Of a stretch of DNA of 6,816 nucleotides, positions 1 to 5,889 are shown in pieces; positions within the stretch are counted from its first letter, which is position 1; every line of letters starts with the position of its first letter. The notes under the pieces were generated by a model. That model searched no databases. It was given only the letters and a program-made list of their open reading frames with translations, and had not been told where the DNA came from. The position numbers were made by a program, and so were the translations under genes. The stretch lies in the NCBI GenBank assembly GCA_029262095.1, contig JAJDAB010000662.1:1-6816 (forward strand), in the 5' to 3' direction. This DNA is from Candidatus Hydrogenedentota bacterium. GTDB taxonomy: Bacteria; Hydrogenedentota; Hydrogenedentia; Hydrogenedentales; SLHB01.

Positions 1-5
1 AGCGG

Positions 6-29
6 ATTCCCGCCTTCGCGGGAAAGACG
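6..29. repeat. Palindromic dispersed-repeat-like element
   Basis: TTCCCGC (7-13) and GCGGGAA (18-24) form a perfect 7 bp stem around a CTTC loop. The wider pattern ATTCCC-N8-GGGAAA, followed by GACG, closely resembles short repeats seen in many copies between genes in beta- and gammaproteobacteria; the Neisseria dRS3 consensus is ATTCCC-N8-GGGAAT, differing only at the last base. It lies about 95 bases beyond the stop of the last minus-strand gene. Only one copy is visible here and the element touches the window edge, so membership of a repeat family is inferred from the motif. Confidence 0.5.
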
Positions 30-58
30 ATGAGCGGCTTTCATCGCACGTGACGCAT

Positions 59-80
59 AAAAAAGACCCGCCACGGTGTC
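59..80 (-). terminator. Weak candidate rho-independent terminator
   Basis: Read on the minus strand, an imperfect hairpin (arms GACACC and GGCGGGTC region, 80-65, with at least one mismatch) is followed directly by six T (64-59). It sits about 40 bases past the TAA of the secreted-protein gene that ends at 121, where an operon terminator would be expected. The stem is short and interrupted, so this is a position-supported guess, much weaker than the terminator at 910-871. Confidence 0.35.
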
Positions 81-120
81 CGCAGCGAGCCTTTGATAAT
101 TCGATCGTTAGGAGAGAGGC

Positions 121-822
121 TTACAACTCGCCGATACCCTCGAACACCAAAGCAATCTTGAATGGCGATGCTTTGCCGTCGACGCTCCCCGGCAATTCCA
201 GCACGGCATATTGCCAATCGTGTTGACCTTCGGCGACGGTAGGTGCTTCGCCGGGCGCATCGGCTGGGAGCGGTTGCATCGCGAGGATGTAAGGGTGTAC
301 GCCAGCCGTGTCTTCCATGCTCCGGTCGACCATGTCGTCGTGGTCGGCGATGCCTGCTAACTTCTGGTCGCGTTCGGCGGGGATAAGAATCGCGAAGAAG
401 GGGTGATCTGACGTGCCGAGATGATTGCCATCCTCCGGTTGCAGGCCGTAGCGCATGGTGTAGACGCCGGGCAACACTTCGTCTTCACGAAAGTCGAGGT
501 TTTCGACGTCCTGTACCTGTGCTGCGCCTAATAACGCAATCGGCGGAATTTTTTCTAGCTCTTTACCCGGAGCTACTTCGCTGAGAACGATAGATTTCGC
601 AAACCAGAATTCGTAGCGCAAGCCATCGGGCCCGCTGATTTGAACCGCGCTACTGCTGAGTTCGGCTTTGATTTCGTCGGCGATTTCCGCGGGCGGTGCT
701 TTCTCAACTACTTCGATGCCATAACCTTCGCCGGCCGCAGCCAATGCACTCGTGGCCAATACCGCGATCACTGCAAATAGCGCCGCAGCGCTGGTCGGGA
801 TTATTGTTCCAACCTTTATCAT
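121..822 (-). CDS. Secreted protein of unknown function, 233 aa
   Basis: I do not recognise a named family. The protein opens with a Sec-type signal peptide: K3, a hydrophobic run to about residue 25, then TSALAAAG with likely cleavage after A28 or A30. The mature part, about 204 residues, has no cysteine and no further membrane segment. Visible blocks are YEFWF (70-74), a central stretch with LPGVYTMRYGLQPEDG (117-132) and the hydrophobic FFAILIPA (142-149), which look like beta strands of a compact domain; the rest is acidic. The start at 822 is chosen because AGGAG (837-833) lies 10 bases upstream and the signal peptide begins there. The open frame to 912 would run through a terminator hairpin. 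The gene follows a DUF1326-like gene but is cut off from it by a strong terminator, and I see no separate promoter in the short gap. A periplasmic or outer-surface location is likely; function unknown. Confidence 0.85.
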   Translation of the reverse strand: MIKVGTIIPTSAAALFAVIAVLATSALAAAGEGYGIEVVEKAPPAEIADEIKAELSSSAVQISGPDGLRYEFWFAKSIVLSEVAPGKELEKIPPIALLGAAQVQDVENLDFREDEVLPGVYTMRYGLQPEDGNHLGTSDHPFFAILIPAERDQKLAGIADHDDMVDRSMEDTAGVHPYILAMQPLPADAPGEAPTVAEGQHDWQYAVLELPGSVDGKASPFKIALVFEGIGEL

Positions 823-856
823 GTTAATTTCACTCCTATCCGTTCTCCGAGCGAAC

Positions 857-915
857 ATATTGGGCCGCTCAAAAAAAAGGCCCGGAAACCAAGACGCCGG
901 TTTCCGGCCCAATAT
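857..915. repeat. Outer inverted repeat enclosing the terminator
   Basis: ATATTGGGCC (857-866) and GGCCCAATAT (906-915) are perfect 10 bp inverted copies. They flank the terminator hairpin and its T-run, and the 906-915 arm shares bases 906-910 with the terminator stem. In the minus-strand transcript the outer pairing would therefore compete with the outer part of the terminator hairpin. This could be a switch controlling readthrough into the next gene, or only a by-product of repeated GGCC sequence; no regulator or leader peptide is visible. Confidence 0.6.
871..910 (-). terminator. Strong rho-independent terminator after the DUF1326-like gene
   Basis: On the minus strand CCGGAAACC (907-899) pairs perfectly with GGTTTCCGG (890-882) around an 8-base loop. 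After one mismatch two more G-C pairs extend the stem, and eight T follow (878-871). It begins 24 bases after the stop codon of the gene ending at 934. This is the textbook form of an intrinsic terminator and should end most transcripts coming from the molybdenum-hydroxylase cluster before the gene at 822-121. Confidence 0.9.
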
Positions 916-933
916 TCATTTTAATTGTGTCAG

Positions 934-1602
934 CTACCGCGCAAAGGTGCCAACGAACGCGCTACGTGCATCCGAAATCGACCACGTCCGACCGAGGTCT
1001 TTTGCGGTGTAGCTCGATACGTTCGTGAACGCGGGTTTCGCCGACGCCGCTTTCGTCAACGGTGGGTAGAAGGCCTTCTCGTTGCCACAGAGATGGTCGC
1101 CATTGCCCAGGCAGCGTGTCGAAATCTCGACCAAGTCGCCCGCTTTCAAGCTCGCACAACCATCTTCAGTGCAAGACTCGCCACCGACGGTAATCTCAGC
1201 ACATTTCACTTCGATGATATCGTCCATCAGCTCGCCCGCTTCCGCATGCGCGAAGGCGATCAATGCTTTTTGTTGTTCGGCGGTCGCGGCATCATCAACG
1301 ATGACCACGGCCTTTGCCGGCATCGAGTCGTAGTAGGTATGGCCTAAGGTCGCGCTGCCGCGAATCACTGCGACCACGGACAGTCCACTCAGGTCGACAT
1401 CGTTCCATGAACCGTTCGAAACGGTCCATGCGAGCGTTGCTTCTTCGCCGCTCAGGCCCATTTCGCTGTTCGCGACACAGGCACCGGTGAAGACGTCATT
1501 AGACCGTACTTCTAAGTATTGGCCTTCAATCTGCGTGGCCGCCATAGCGGTGGTGGATGCCGCCGCTAGCGAAGTAATCGCAACAAAAGTTGTAAGTCTC
1601 AT
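934..1602 (-). CDS. Secreted DUF1326-like protein, 222 aa
   Basis: A Sec signal peptide is clear: MRLTTFVAITSLAAASTTAMA with likely cleavage after residue 21 (AMA). The mature protein starts with IEGQYLEVRSNDVFTGAC (25-42). WTVSNGSWNDVDLSGLSVV (59-77) and the block DDAATAEQQKALIAFAHAEAG (103-123) match the pattern I know from DUF1326 proteins (GeYlE..., ...vDLSGl..., ...eQr.AL...G). Family function is unknown. DUF1326 members usually have a tight cysteine cluster near the N-terminus; here only C42 remains, while C134, C144, C149, C164 and C172 lie in the C-terminal half, the last two in RCLGNGDHLCGNE. These could form disulfides or bind metal in the periplasm. SD GGAGG (1612-1608) lies 5 bases before the ATG. 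The gene starts 46 bases after the small Cys-rich gene with no terminator between, so it is probably the fifth gene of the same operon, and it ends at a strong terminator. Confidence 0.85.
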   Translation of the reverse strand: MRLTTFVAITSLAAASTTAMAATQIEGQYLEVRSNDVFTGACVANSEMGLSGEEATLAWTVSNGSWNDVDLSGLSVVAVIRGSATLGHTYYDSMPAKAVVIVDDAATAEQQKALIAFAHAEAGELMDDIIEVKCAEITVGGESCTEDGCASLKAGDLVEISTRCLGNGDHLCGNEKAFYPPLTKAASAKPAFTNVSSYTAKDLGRTWSISDARSAFVGTFAR

Positions 1603-1648
1603 ATATACCTCCGTTTACACGAATCTGGCTGCAATGAACCTAATCGAA

Positions 1649-1867
1649 CTAGGTCCCTAACTCTTCGAAACAATCGCGGTCCAGCGTACATTCCTCACGT
1701 TCCACGGGTTCTCCATCCGGACCCACTGCGTCGTGAGTCTGCTGACACTGGTAGACCCCGCTGGAATACTGGTCTTCCGGATCGAGCGGCGAATTTTGAA
1801 AGTTCATCTCGTGCGAGCGCAAGTGCTTACACGGGAATTGAGGGATATTGGGCGAGGACTCAGCCAT
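1649..1867 (-). CDS. Small Cys/His-rich protein, 72 aa, coupled to the FAD subunit
   Basis: I do not recognise this protein. It has no signal peptide or membrane segment and is acidic. Cysteines lie at 13 (FPCKHLRSH), 41 (YQCQQTH), 60 and 66 (ECTLDRDC), with histidines at 15, 19 and 45; a GPDGEP turn (49-54) sits between the second and third cysteine. Four cysteines plus three histidines in 72 residues fit a small metal- or FeS-binding fold, but they could instead be structural. The start at 1867 is favoured because its ATG overlaps the FAD gene stop by 8 bases (ATGGCTGA), the layout of translational coupling; no strong SD is present. An in-frame ATG at 1891 exists but lies deeper inside the FAD gene. 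Position directly behind three hydroxylase subunits suggests an accessory factor or fourth subunit of that enzyme; this is inference. Confidence 0.75.
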   Translation of the reverse strand: MAESSPNIPQFPCKHLRSHEMNFQNSPLDPEDQYSSGVYQCQQTHDAVGPDGEPVEREECTLDRDCFEELGT

Positions 1868-2837
1868 GGGCCGCCGCAGCCATCGCCGCACGCTTCACGG
1901 CTACCTTGACCAACGTGACTTTATACTCATTGTGACTTAGCGGCGTCGCGCCATTGGCAGCTTCTTCGCCAGCCTTAGCGGCGGACGTTTCGTCTACTTT
2001 ACCGCCGAGTGCTTTACCCGCCGCGTCAGACACCCAAGGCGTAGGAGCGACATGGCCGAGAACTACTTTCGCACCCGAACTTGCGATCGCAACGGACGCG
2101 GTCACGATAGGCCAGTCGAGGCCTTGGCGAGTCCGAACTTCGTACGTACCGTTTTTCGCACCGCTCGCCGGAATGTTGATGTGACTGATCACTTCATTCC
2201 CTTTGAGCACGTGTTCGCGTTCGTCACTCGATGACGGGGTGCGGAACAAGTCGGCTACGGCGATTTCCCGTTCCGCTTTCTTTGGTCCGCGAACGACCGC
2301 GTTCGCGCCAAGCGCGATGAGTGCGGGAGCCAGGCTCGATGCACTCACGAATTGCGCGGTTTTGTTGTCGAAGATCGCGTGATAGCGATTGTCGCCTTCG
2401 ACGGCCATCGAATCGCCGTCAAAGTTCGCGGCACCCGCATCGTCTGCGAGCAGACCCATGCCGTTGCGGTAGTACCAACAGCGCGGGGCCTGGAGCAGAT
2501 CGCCGCCGACCGTACCGACCGACATGAGTTGCGGACTGCCGATACCTTTCACAGCAGTCGTGATCGACGGATAAAGGTCGGCCACAAGCGAATGTCCCAA
2601 GAGTTCGCCGAGTGTCGTCGCCGCGCCAATGCGCAGATCCGGTCCGGCCTCTTGAATACCGTTGATGGCCTTGACGTTTCGTAGGCTCACGACACGATTC
2701 GGCGACACGAGCCCTTGCTTCATCGACGTAACCAAATCGGTCCCGCCAGCCATTACCGCCGAGTCGCCTGGCGCGTCGCTCAACATGGCGATCGCGTCAT
2801 CGAGATCGCCGGGAGCTGCATATTCAAACGCTTTCAT
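1860..2837 (-). CDS. FAD-binding subunit of xanthine dehydrogenase-family hydroxylase, 325 aa
   Basis: This is the middle-size (FAD) subunit that takes electrons from the [2Fe-2S] centres and passes them to an external acceptor. The N-terminal FAD_binding_5-type domain shows AGGTDL (30-35), the flavin pyrophosphate loop, then IGAATTLGEL (70-79) and SVGTVGGDLLQ (106-116), the second flavin-contact motif. RCWYYR (119-124) follows, as in the YagS/PaoB-like branch. The C-terminal CO_deh_flav_C-type domain covers about residues 215-325 (TRQGLDWPIVTASVAIA). PaoB carries an extra [4Fe-4S] cluster in the loop after this point; here C120 is the only cysteine in the whole subunit, so that cluster cannot be formed by this protein alone. 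The start at 2837 is set by GGAGGA (2851-2846), 8 bases upstream, and by the conserved MKAFEY opening; upstream codons in this frame overlap the catalytic subunit. It begins 14 bases after that gene. No signal peptide, so export would depend on its partner. Confidence 0.93.
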   Translation of the reverse strand: MKAFEYAAPGDLDDAIAMLSDAPGDSAVMAGGTDLVTSMKQGLVSPNRVVSLRNVKAINGIQEAGPDLRIGAATTLGELLGHSLVADLYPSITTAVKGIGSPQLMSVGTVGGDLLQAPRCWYYRNGMGLLADDAGAANFDGDSMAVEGDNRYHAIFDNKTAQFVSASSLAPALIALGANAVVRGPKKAEREIAVADLFRTPSSSDEREHVLKGNEVISHINIPASGAKNGTYEVRTRQGLDWPIVTASVAIASSGAKVVLGHVAPTPWVSDAAGKALGGKVDETSAAKAGEEAANGATPLSHNEYKVTLVKVAVKRAAMAAAAHG

Positions 2838-2845
2838 TGAGCGAT

Positions 2846-2851
2846 TCCTCC
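2846..2851 (-). promoter_or_regulatory. Ribosome binding site fixing the FAD-subunit start
   Basis: GGAGGA directly follows the TAA of the catalytic-subunit gene (2854-2852) and lies 8 bases before the ATG at 2837. It decides between this start and the much longer open frame reaching back to 3176. The first gene of the operon uses the same GGAGGAATCG string before its ATG (5619-5610), so the translation signals of these two subunits are nearly identical. Confidence 0.85.
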
Positions 2852-4978
2852 TTAAGCCAACGCGGCCAAGACCCGGTCGGGGGTCAAGGGCAACGTGGGT
2901 ACGCGTACACCGATCGCATTGGCGACCGCATTCGAGATGGCTGCACCGGGCGAAATAACCGGCGGTTCGCCGAGCCCAATCACGCCGCGCGAGTAGTGTT
3001 CTTCGGTTTGCATCATGTGAACGGTGAGCTTGCCAACGTCGGCATGACCGGCGAGGCGATAAAACTCCATGTCCGCATTCAGCATTTTGCCCGTAATCGG
3101 GTCGTAGATCGCTTCTTCGTAGAGGGCATACGTCACACCCATAATGAGCGCGCCGTGTACCTGACTTTCCGCGCACTTCAGGTTAATGATTGTGCCGATG
3201 TCCTGAACCGCGACCATTTCATTAATCGTCACAACACCGGTTTCAATATCAACGGAGACATCGGCCATCTGACAACCACCGACTTGGCTATTGTCGAGCT
3301 TCGTTCCGTCGGAGGTCGGTTTCGCACCGGTGCCCTTGATCGGGTTAGATCCTAACAACGCACATGCCTTCTTCCACGTCATGCTGTTGTCGGGCTTGCC
3401 GATTTCTTGGACGTTTCCGCCACGAGCTTCCAATTGATCGGCCGCGACGCCGAGTCCGGACGCAACCTTCGCAAACATCGCGTTGAGCGCGTTCGTTGCC
3501 GCATCGCGCGAGGATGACGAGATACCGCCAATCGTCGTGCTACCACCACTCGGATTGTCAGGCGGGAGCGTGTTGTTACCAATGTTGGCTTGGACGCTGT
3601 CCATTGGAATGCCCAGCGTTTCCGCTACCACGATAGAAAGCGCGGTCCGCGCGCCGGTTCCCAGGTCCTGCGTCGCGCAATTTACCGCAACCGAACCGTC
3701 CGGATTGATTACGACGTCGGCGTTTGACGGGTGACCCGCGCCGCCCCACGTGTGCATCGACATGCCAAGCCCGCGCTTAATCGGACCTGAAGTCTTGTCA
3801 CCGCGTGGGTGGGCTTTGTCCTTGTAGCCGATGAGGTCGGCCGCAATATCGAGTTCTTCGATGTATACGTTTTCCGCGTTCGGAAGACGAACATCCAATT
3901 TATCCAAGTTTTTCTTGAAGAATTCGAGCGGATCGATACCGGCTTCCGCTGCGGCGTCTTCGAGTGCGCTCATGGTAATGAGGCACGACTGCGGATGTCC
4001 GGGTGCCCGCCACGCGCGTTGTGAGCCGCGATTCGTGCGAATGGTGCCCTGACCAACCTTGCTGTTCGGAATTGCGCCGAACACGTACGGAAGTTGGAGA
4101 CGACCGGCACCGCCGGTACCCCCTGAACCCCAAGCATTCGATTCCCAGGCCGTGATGGTTCCGTCCTTCTTGAGCCCAACTTTCACATCGGCATGCGCTG
4201 AAGGACGCGCACCCGCAGTCATCAACTCTTGATCGCGTTCGAGCATCAGCTTGACCGGTTTACCCGCCGCTTTTGCGAGTTCCGTGCAAACGTTGCCCCA
4301 CTGGTCAGCGCCGAACTTCGAACCGAAGCCGCCGCCCATTACCTGGCAGTCAACGTGAATCTTGCTCGCTTCGAGTCCGGACGACTTGGTCAAGCCATCG
4401 GCATATCCGGAAACGTTTTGCGTCGAAGGCCAGACCCAGAGTTCGCCGTCTTTGAATTCGCAGACTTGCCCGTGCGATTCGAGGCAGCAATGGGTAATCG
4501 GCGAGACGCCATAGTGTCCTTCGTGGACGATGTCCGCTTCGGCAAAGCCAGCGGCCACATCGCCATCTTCACTGGTACGAACTCGACCACTAACATTATC
4601 AACGGTCGTATCGTCCATTTGATGTTCGAGGATTTCGTATTCGACTTTGATAGCGTCGAGCGCATCTACAGCAAGTTCTTCGGATGTCGCGGCCAACGCT
4701 GCAATCGCATCGCCTGCATAGAGGAACTCGTCGCCAACATTACGAATAATTTGGACGACTTCCACGCCTTTCATGGCTTCCGCCGCGCTCACGTCGATCG
4801 ATTTGATCTTGCCGTGCGCGTACGGTGCGATGAGGAAACGACCGTATAACATACCGTCGAGTTTTTGATCATAAGCGTACTTCGCTGCGCCGGTCGTCTT
4901 GATTGGACCGTCAAGGCGGCTAACGCGCGAGCCAAGTACTGTGCGGTCGCCCATTGCGGGCCATGCGGACTTAGCCAT
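2852..4978 (-). CDS. Molybdopterin-binding catalytic subunit, xanthine dehydrogenase/aldehyde oxidase family, 708 aa
   Basis: This is the large subunit that holds the Mo-pterin cofactor and hydroxylates the substrate with water-derived oxygen. Residues about 24-117 are the Ald_Xan_dh_C (a/b hammerhead) domain; the two MoCo-binding domains cover about 140-375 and 400-660. Visible motifs are STQN (185-188), MGGGFGSKFG (214-223), WRAPGHPQ (323-330, with R324 at the place of the substrate-pocket arginine of xanthine dehydrogenase), TQDLGTG (436-442), GGSTT (478-482) and GLGEPP (668-673), where E671 is the expected catalytic glutamate. All key elements are present, so it is likely active. The CO dehydrogenase active-site loop (AYRCSFR type) is absent, so it is not a CoxL of that form. 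Substrate is not readable: purines, aldehydes and N-heterocycles are all possible. The start ATG shares one base with the upstream stop (TAATG) and has GGGAGG (4990-4985) 6 bases before. No signal peptide of its own. Length is in the usual range for the separate large subunits. Confidence 0.96.
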   Translation of the reverse strand: MAKSAWPAMGDRTVLGSRVSRLDGPIKTTGAAKYAYDQKLDGMLYGRFLIAPYAHGKIKSIDVSAAEAMKGVEVVQIIRNVGDEFLYAGDAIAALAATSEELAVDALDAIKVEYEILEHQMDDTTVDNVSGRVRTSEDGDVAAGFAEADIVHEGHYGVSPITHCCLESHGQVCEFKDGELWVWPSTQNVSGYADGLTKSSGLEASKIHVDCQVMGGGFGSKFGADQWGNVCTELAKAAGKPVKLMLERDQELMTAGARPSAHADVKVGLKKDGTITAWESNAWGSGGTGGAGRLQLPYVFGAIPNSKVGQGTIRTNRGSQRAWRAPGHPQSCLITMSALEDAAAEAGIDPLEFFKKNLDKLDVRLPNAENVYIEELDIAADLIGYKDKAHPRGDKTSGPIKRGLGMSMHTWGGAGHPSNADVVINPDGSVAVNCATQDLGTGARTALSIVVAETLGIPMDSVQANIGNNTLPPDNPSGGSTTIGGISSSSRDAATNALNAMFAKVASGLGVAADQLEARGGNVQEIGKPDNSMTWKKACALLGSNPIKGTGAKPTSDGTKLDNSQVGGCQMADVSVDIETGVVTINEMVAVQDIGTIINLKCAESQVHGALIMGVTYALYEEAIYDPITGKMLNADMEFYRLAGHADVGKLTVHMMQTEEHYSRGVIGLGEPPVISPGAAISNAVANAIGVRVPTLPLTPDRVLAALA

Positions 4979-5604
4979 TATGCGCCTCCCTTCATCGCCT
5001 TAGCGGCTTCCATGATGGCGGGTACCATCCCGGAGTACGTGCCGCACCGGCAGAGGTTGCCGCCGAGCGCTTCATTAACATCGTCTGCGGTCGGATTCGG
5101 ATTCGTGTTCAACAGGGCCGTTCCCGCGACGATGAACCCAGGGGTGCAGAACCCACACTGCTGCGCATCGTGTTCGATAAACGATTCCTGAAGCGCGCTG
5201 AGTTGTTCCGGCGTACCCAAACCTTCGACCGTCGTGATCTTTCGGCCTTCGGCTTCGACAGCGAGCATGGAACATGAATACGCGGGCTGGCCGTCGATAA
5301 GAATCGTGCACGCGCCGCAAGTTCCGCGATCGCACACTTTCTTCGATCCCGTATGGTCGAGCCGATTGCGCAACGCATCAAGCAACGTCACGCGCGGTTC
5401 AACCGAAACTTTCTCGGACTTTCCGTTAATGTTTAGCGTTATGGAAATTTCGCCCGGACCTTGAACGTCCGAAGCGGCTTCCACGACCGCTGTGTCCGCA
5501 ACTTCCCGCACCAGGCCGGTCGCTGCTGCGCCCGCTCCGATCGTTTTTAGGAAATTGCGTCGAGAAAACCCCGATCCCGGCGGTTTTTTTTCGTCGGTTG
5601 GCAT
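4978..5604 (-). CDS. Tat-exported [2Fe-2S] subunit of molybdenum hydroxylase, 208 aa
   Basis: This subunit carries two [2Fe-2S] clusters that move electrons from the molybdenum site to FAD. The N-terminus has a twin-arginine signal, SRRNFLK (14-20), followed by a short Ala/Gly hydrophobic stretch (21-32). A plant-ferredoxin-like domain binds the first cluster through C91, C96, C99 and C111 (CDRGTCGAC...C). A four-helix domain binds the second through C150, C153 (QCGFCTPG), C185 and C187 (CRC). All eight ligands are intact. It resembles E. coli PaoA (YagT), also a Tat-signal FeS subunit of a periplasmic aldehyde oxidoreductase; since neither partner has a signal, the folded trimer is probably exported on this one signal. 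It is the first gene of the operon, with GGAGGA (5619-5614) 9 bases before the ATG. Codons 5-7 contain a run of eight A, a possible slippage site. Confidence 0.96.
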   Translation of the reverse strand: MPTDEKKPPGSGFSRRNFLKTIGAGAAATGLVREVADTAVVEAASDVQGPGEISITLNINGKSEKVSVEPRVTLLDALRNRLDHTGSKKVCDRGTCGACTILIDGQPAYSCSMLAVEAEGRKITTVEGLGTPEQLSALQESFIEHDAQQCGFCTPGFIVAGTALLNTNPNPTADDVNEALGGNLCRCGTYSGMVPAIMEAAKAMKGGA

Positions 5605-5709
5605 GATTCCGATTCCTCCAGATTAAGTAAGCCCGCGCAGAGCAAACCCGTTGCGATGAAATACCCGAAACGGTAGTCAGACACAGCTCCACAAGACTCG
5701 CCAACCCTA

Positions 5710-5730
5710 GCACCTACCCAAAATAGGTGC
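5710..5730. promoter_or_regulatory. Candidate operator: 7+7 bp perfect inverted repeat
   Basis: GCACCTA (5710-5716) and TAGGTGC (5724-5730) are exact inverted copies separated by the 7 bases CCCAAAA. The element lies in the 285-base region between the divergent hydroxylase operon and the XdhC-like gene, about 105 bases upstream of the hydroxylase start codon and about 160 upstream of the xdhC-like start. A 21 bp dyad in a divergent promoter region fits a dimeric transcription factor site. It could instead form an RNA hairpin, but no T-run follows on either strand. No regulator gene is present in the window. Confidence 0.5.
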
Positions 5731-5806
5731 AACAACCCCCGTCAGTGTAACCCTGGCGAAACCAAGGTCCACTCTATCGTCCCAAGAACTTGCGCAAAGC
5801 CTCGGA

Positions 5807-5836
5807 TTGACCGCAGCCGTGTTCGGCTTCTACCAT
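5807..5836 (+). promoter_or_regulatory. Candidate sigma70-type promoter for the XdhC-like gene
   Basis: TTGACC (5807-5812, 5 of 6 matches to TTGACA) and TACCAT (5831-5836, 4 of 6 matches to TATAAT, including the first two bases and the last) are spaced by 18 bases. Transcription would start near 5843, giving a leader of about 47 bases before the ATG at 5890. A small dyad AGCCG-TGTT-CGGCT lies inside the spacer. No equally good promoter is seen for the opposite, hydroxylase side, which may need an activator. Confidence 0.45.
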
Positions 5837-5889
5837 ATTGAATCGCGTAGGCATCCCGCTCACAGCACGTGCACCCCACCAGGAAAACT

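Noticed and set aside
823..912. 30-residue extension of the 121-822 gene to an ATG at 912
   Set aside because: It would translate through the terminator hairpin and T-run and would bury the signal peptide; AGGAG 10 bases before 822 gives a better start.
925..1347. 140-codon plus-strand open frame
   Set aside because: Antisense to the DUF1326-like gene, which has a signal peptide, SD and terminator; the plus frame shows no domain.
2838..3176. N-terminal extension of the FAD-subunit frame by 113 residues
   Set aside because: It overlaps the conserved C-terminus of the catalytic subunit, including the GEPP region, and the added residues are Arg/Cys-rich without motifs. GGAGGA and MKAFEY mark the real start at 2837.
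2837..3355. 172-codon plus-strand open frame
   Set aside because: Antisense to the end of the catalytic subunit; no supporting motif or SD.
4229..4849. A 206-codon open frame on the plus strand
   Set aside because: It is fully antisense to the catalytic-subunit gene, whose motifs are intact across this stretch. The reading frame is a by-product of GC-biased codons; no SD or recognisable domain.
2852..4978. Identification as carbon monoxide dehydrogenase large subunit (CoxL)
   Set aside because: The Cys-containing AYRCSFR-type active-site loop of form I CoxL is absent; the sequence at the equivalent place is WRAPGHPQ.
5547..5735. Minus-strand open frames (to 5735 and 5713) starting in the leader of the FeS gene, possible leader peptide
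   Set aside because: They run out of frame into the FeS-subunit gene past its Tat region, lack an SD, and show no regulatory codon pattern.
5790..5797. 8 bp palindrome TTGCGCAA, and GCACGTGC at 5865-5872
   Set aside because: Eight-base palindromes are expected by chance in a region of this size and composition, and neither has a second copy nearby or a clear promoter position.
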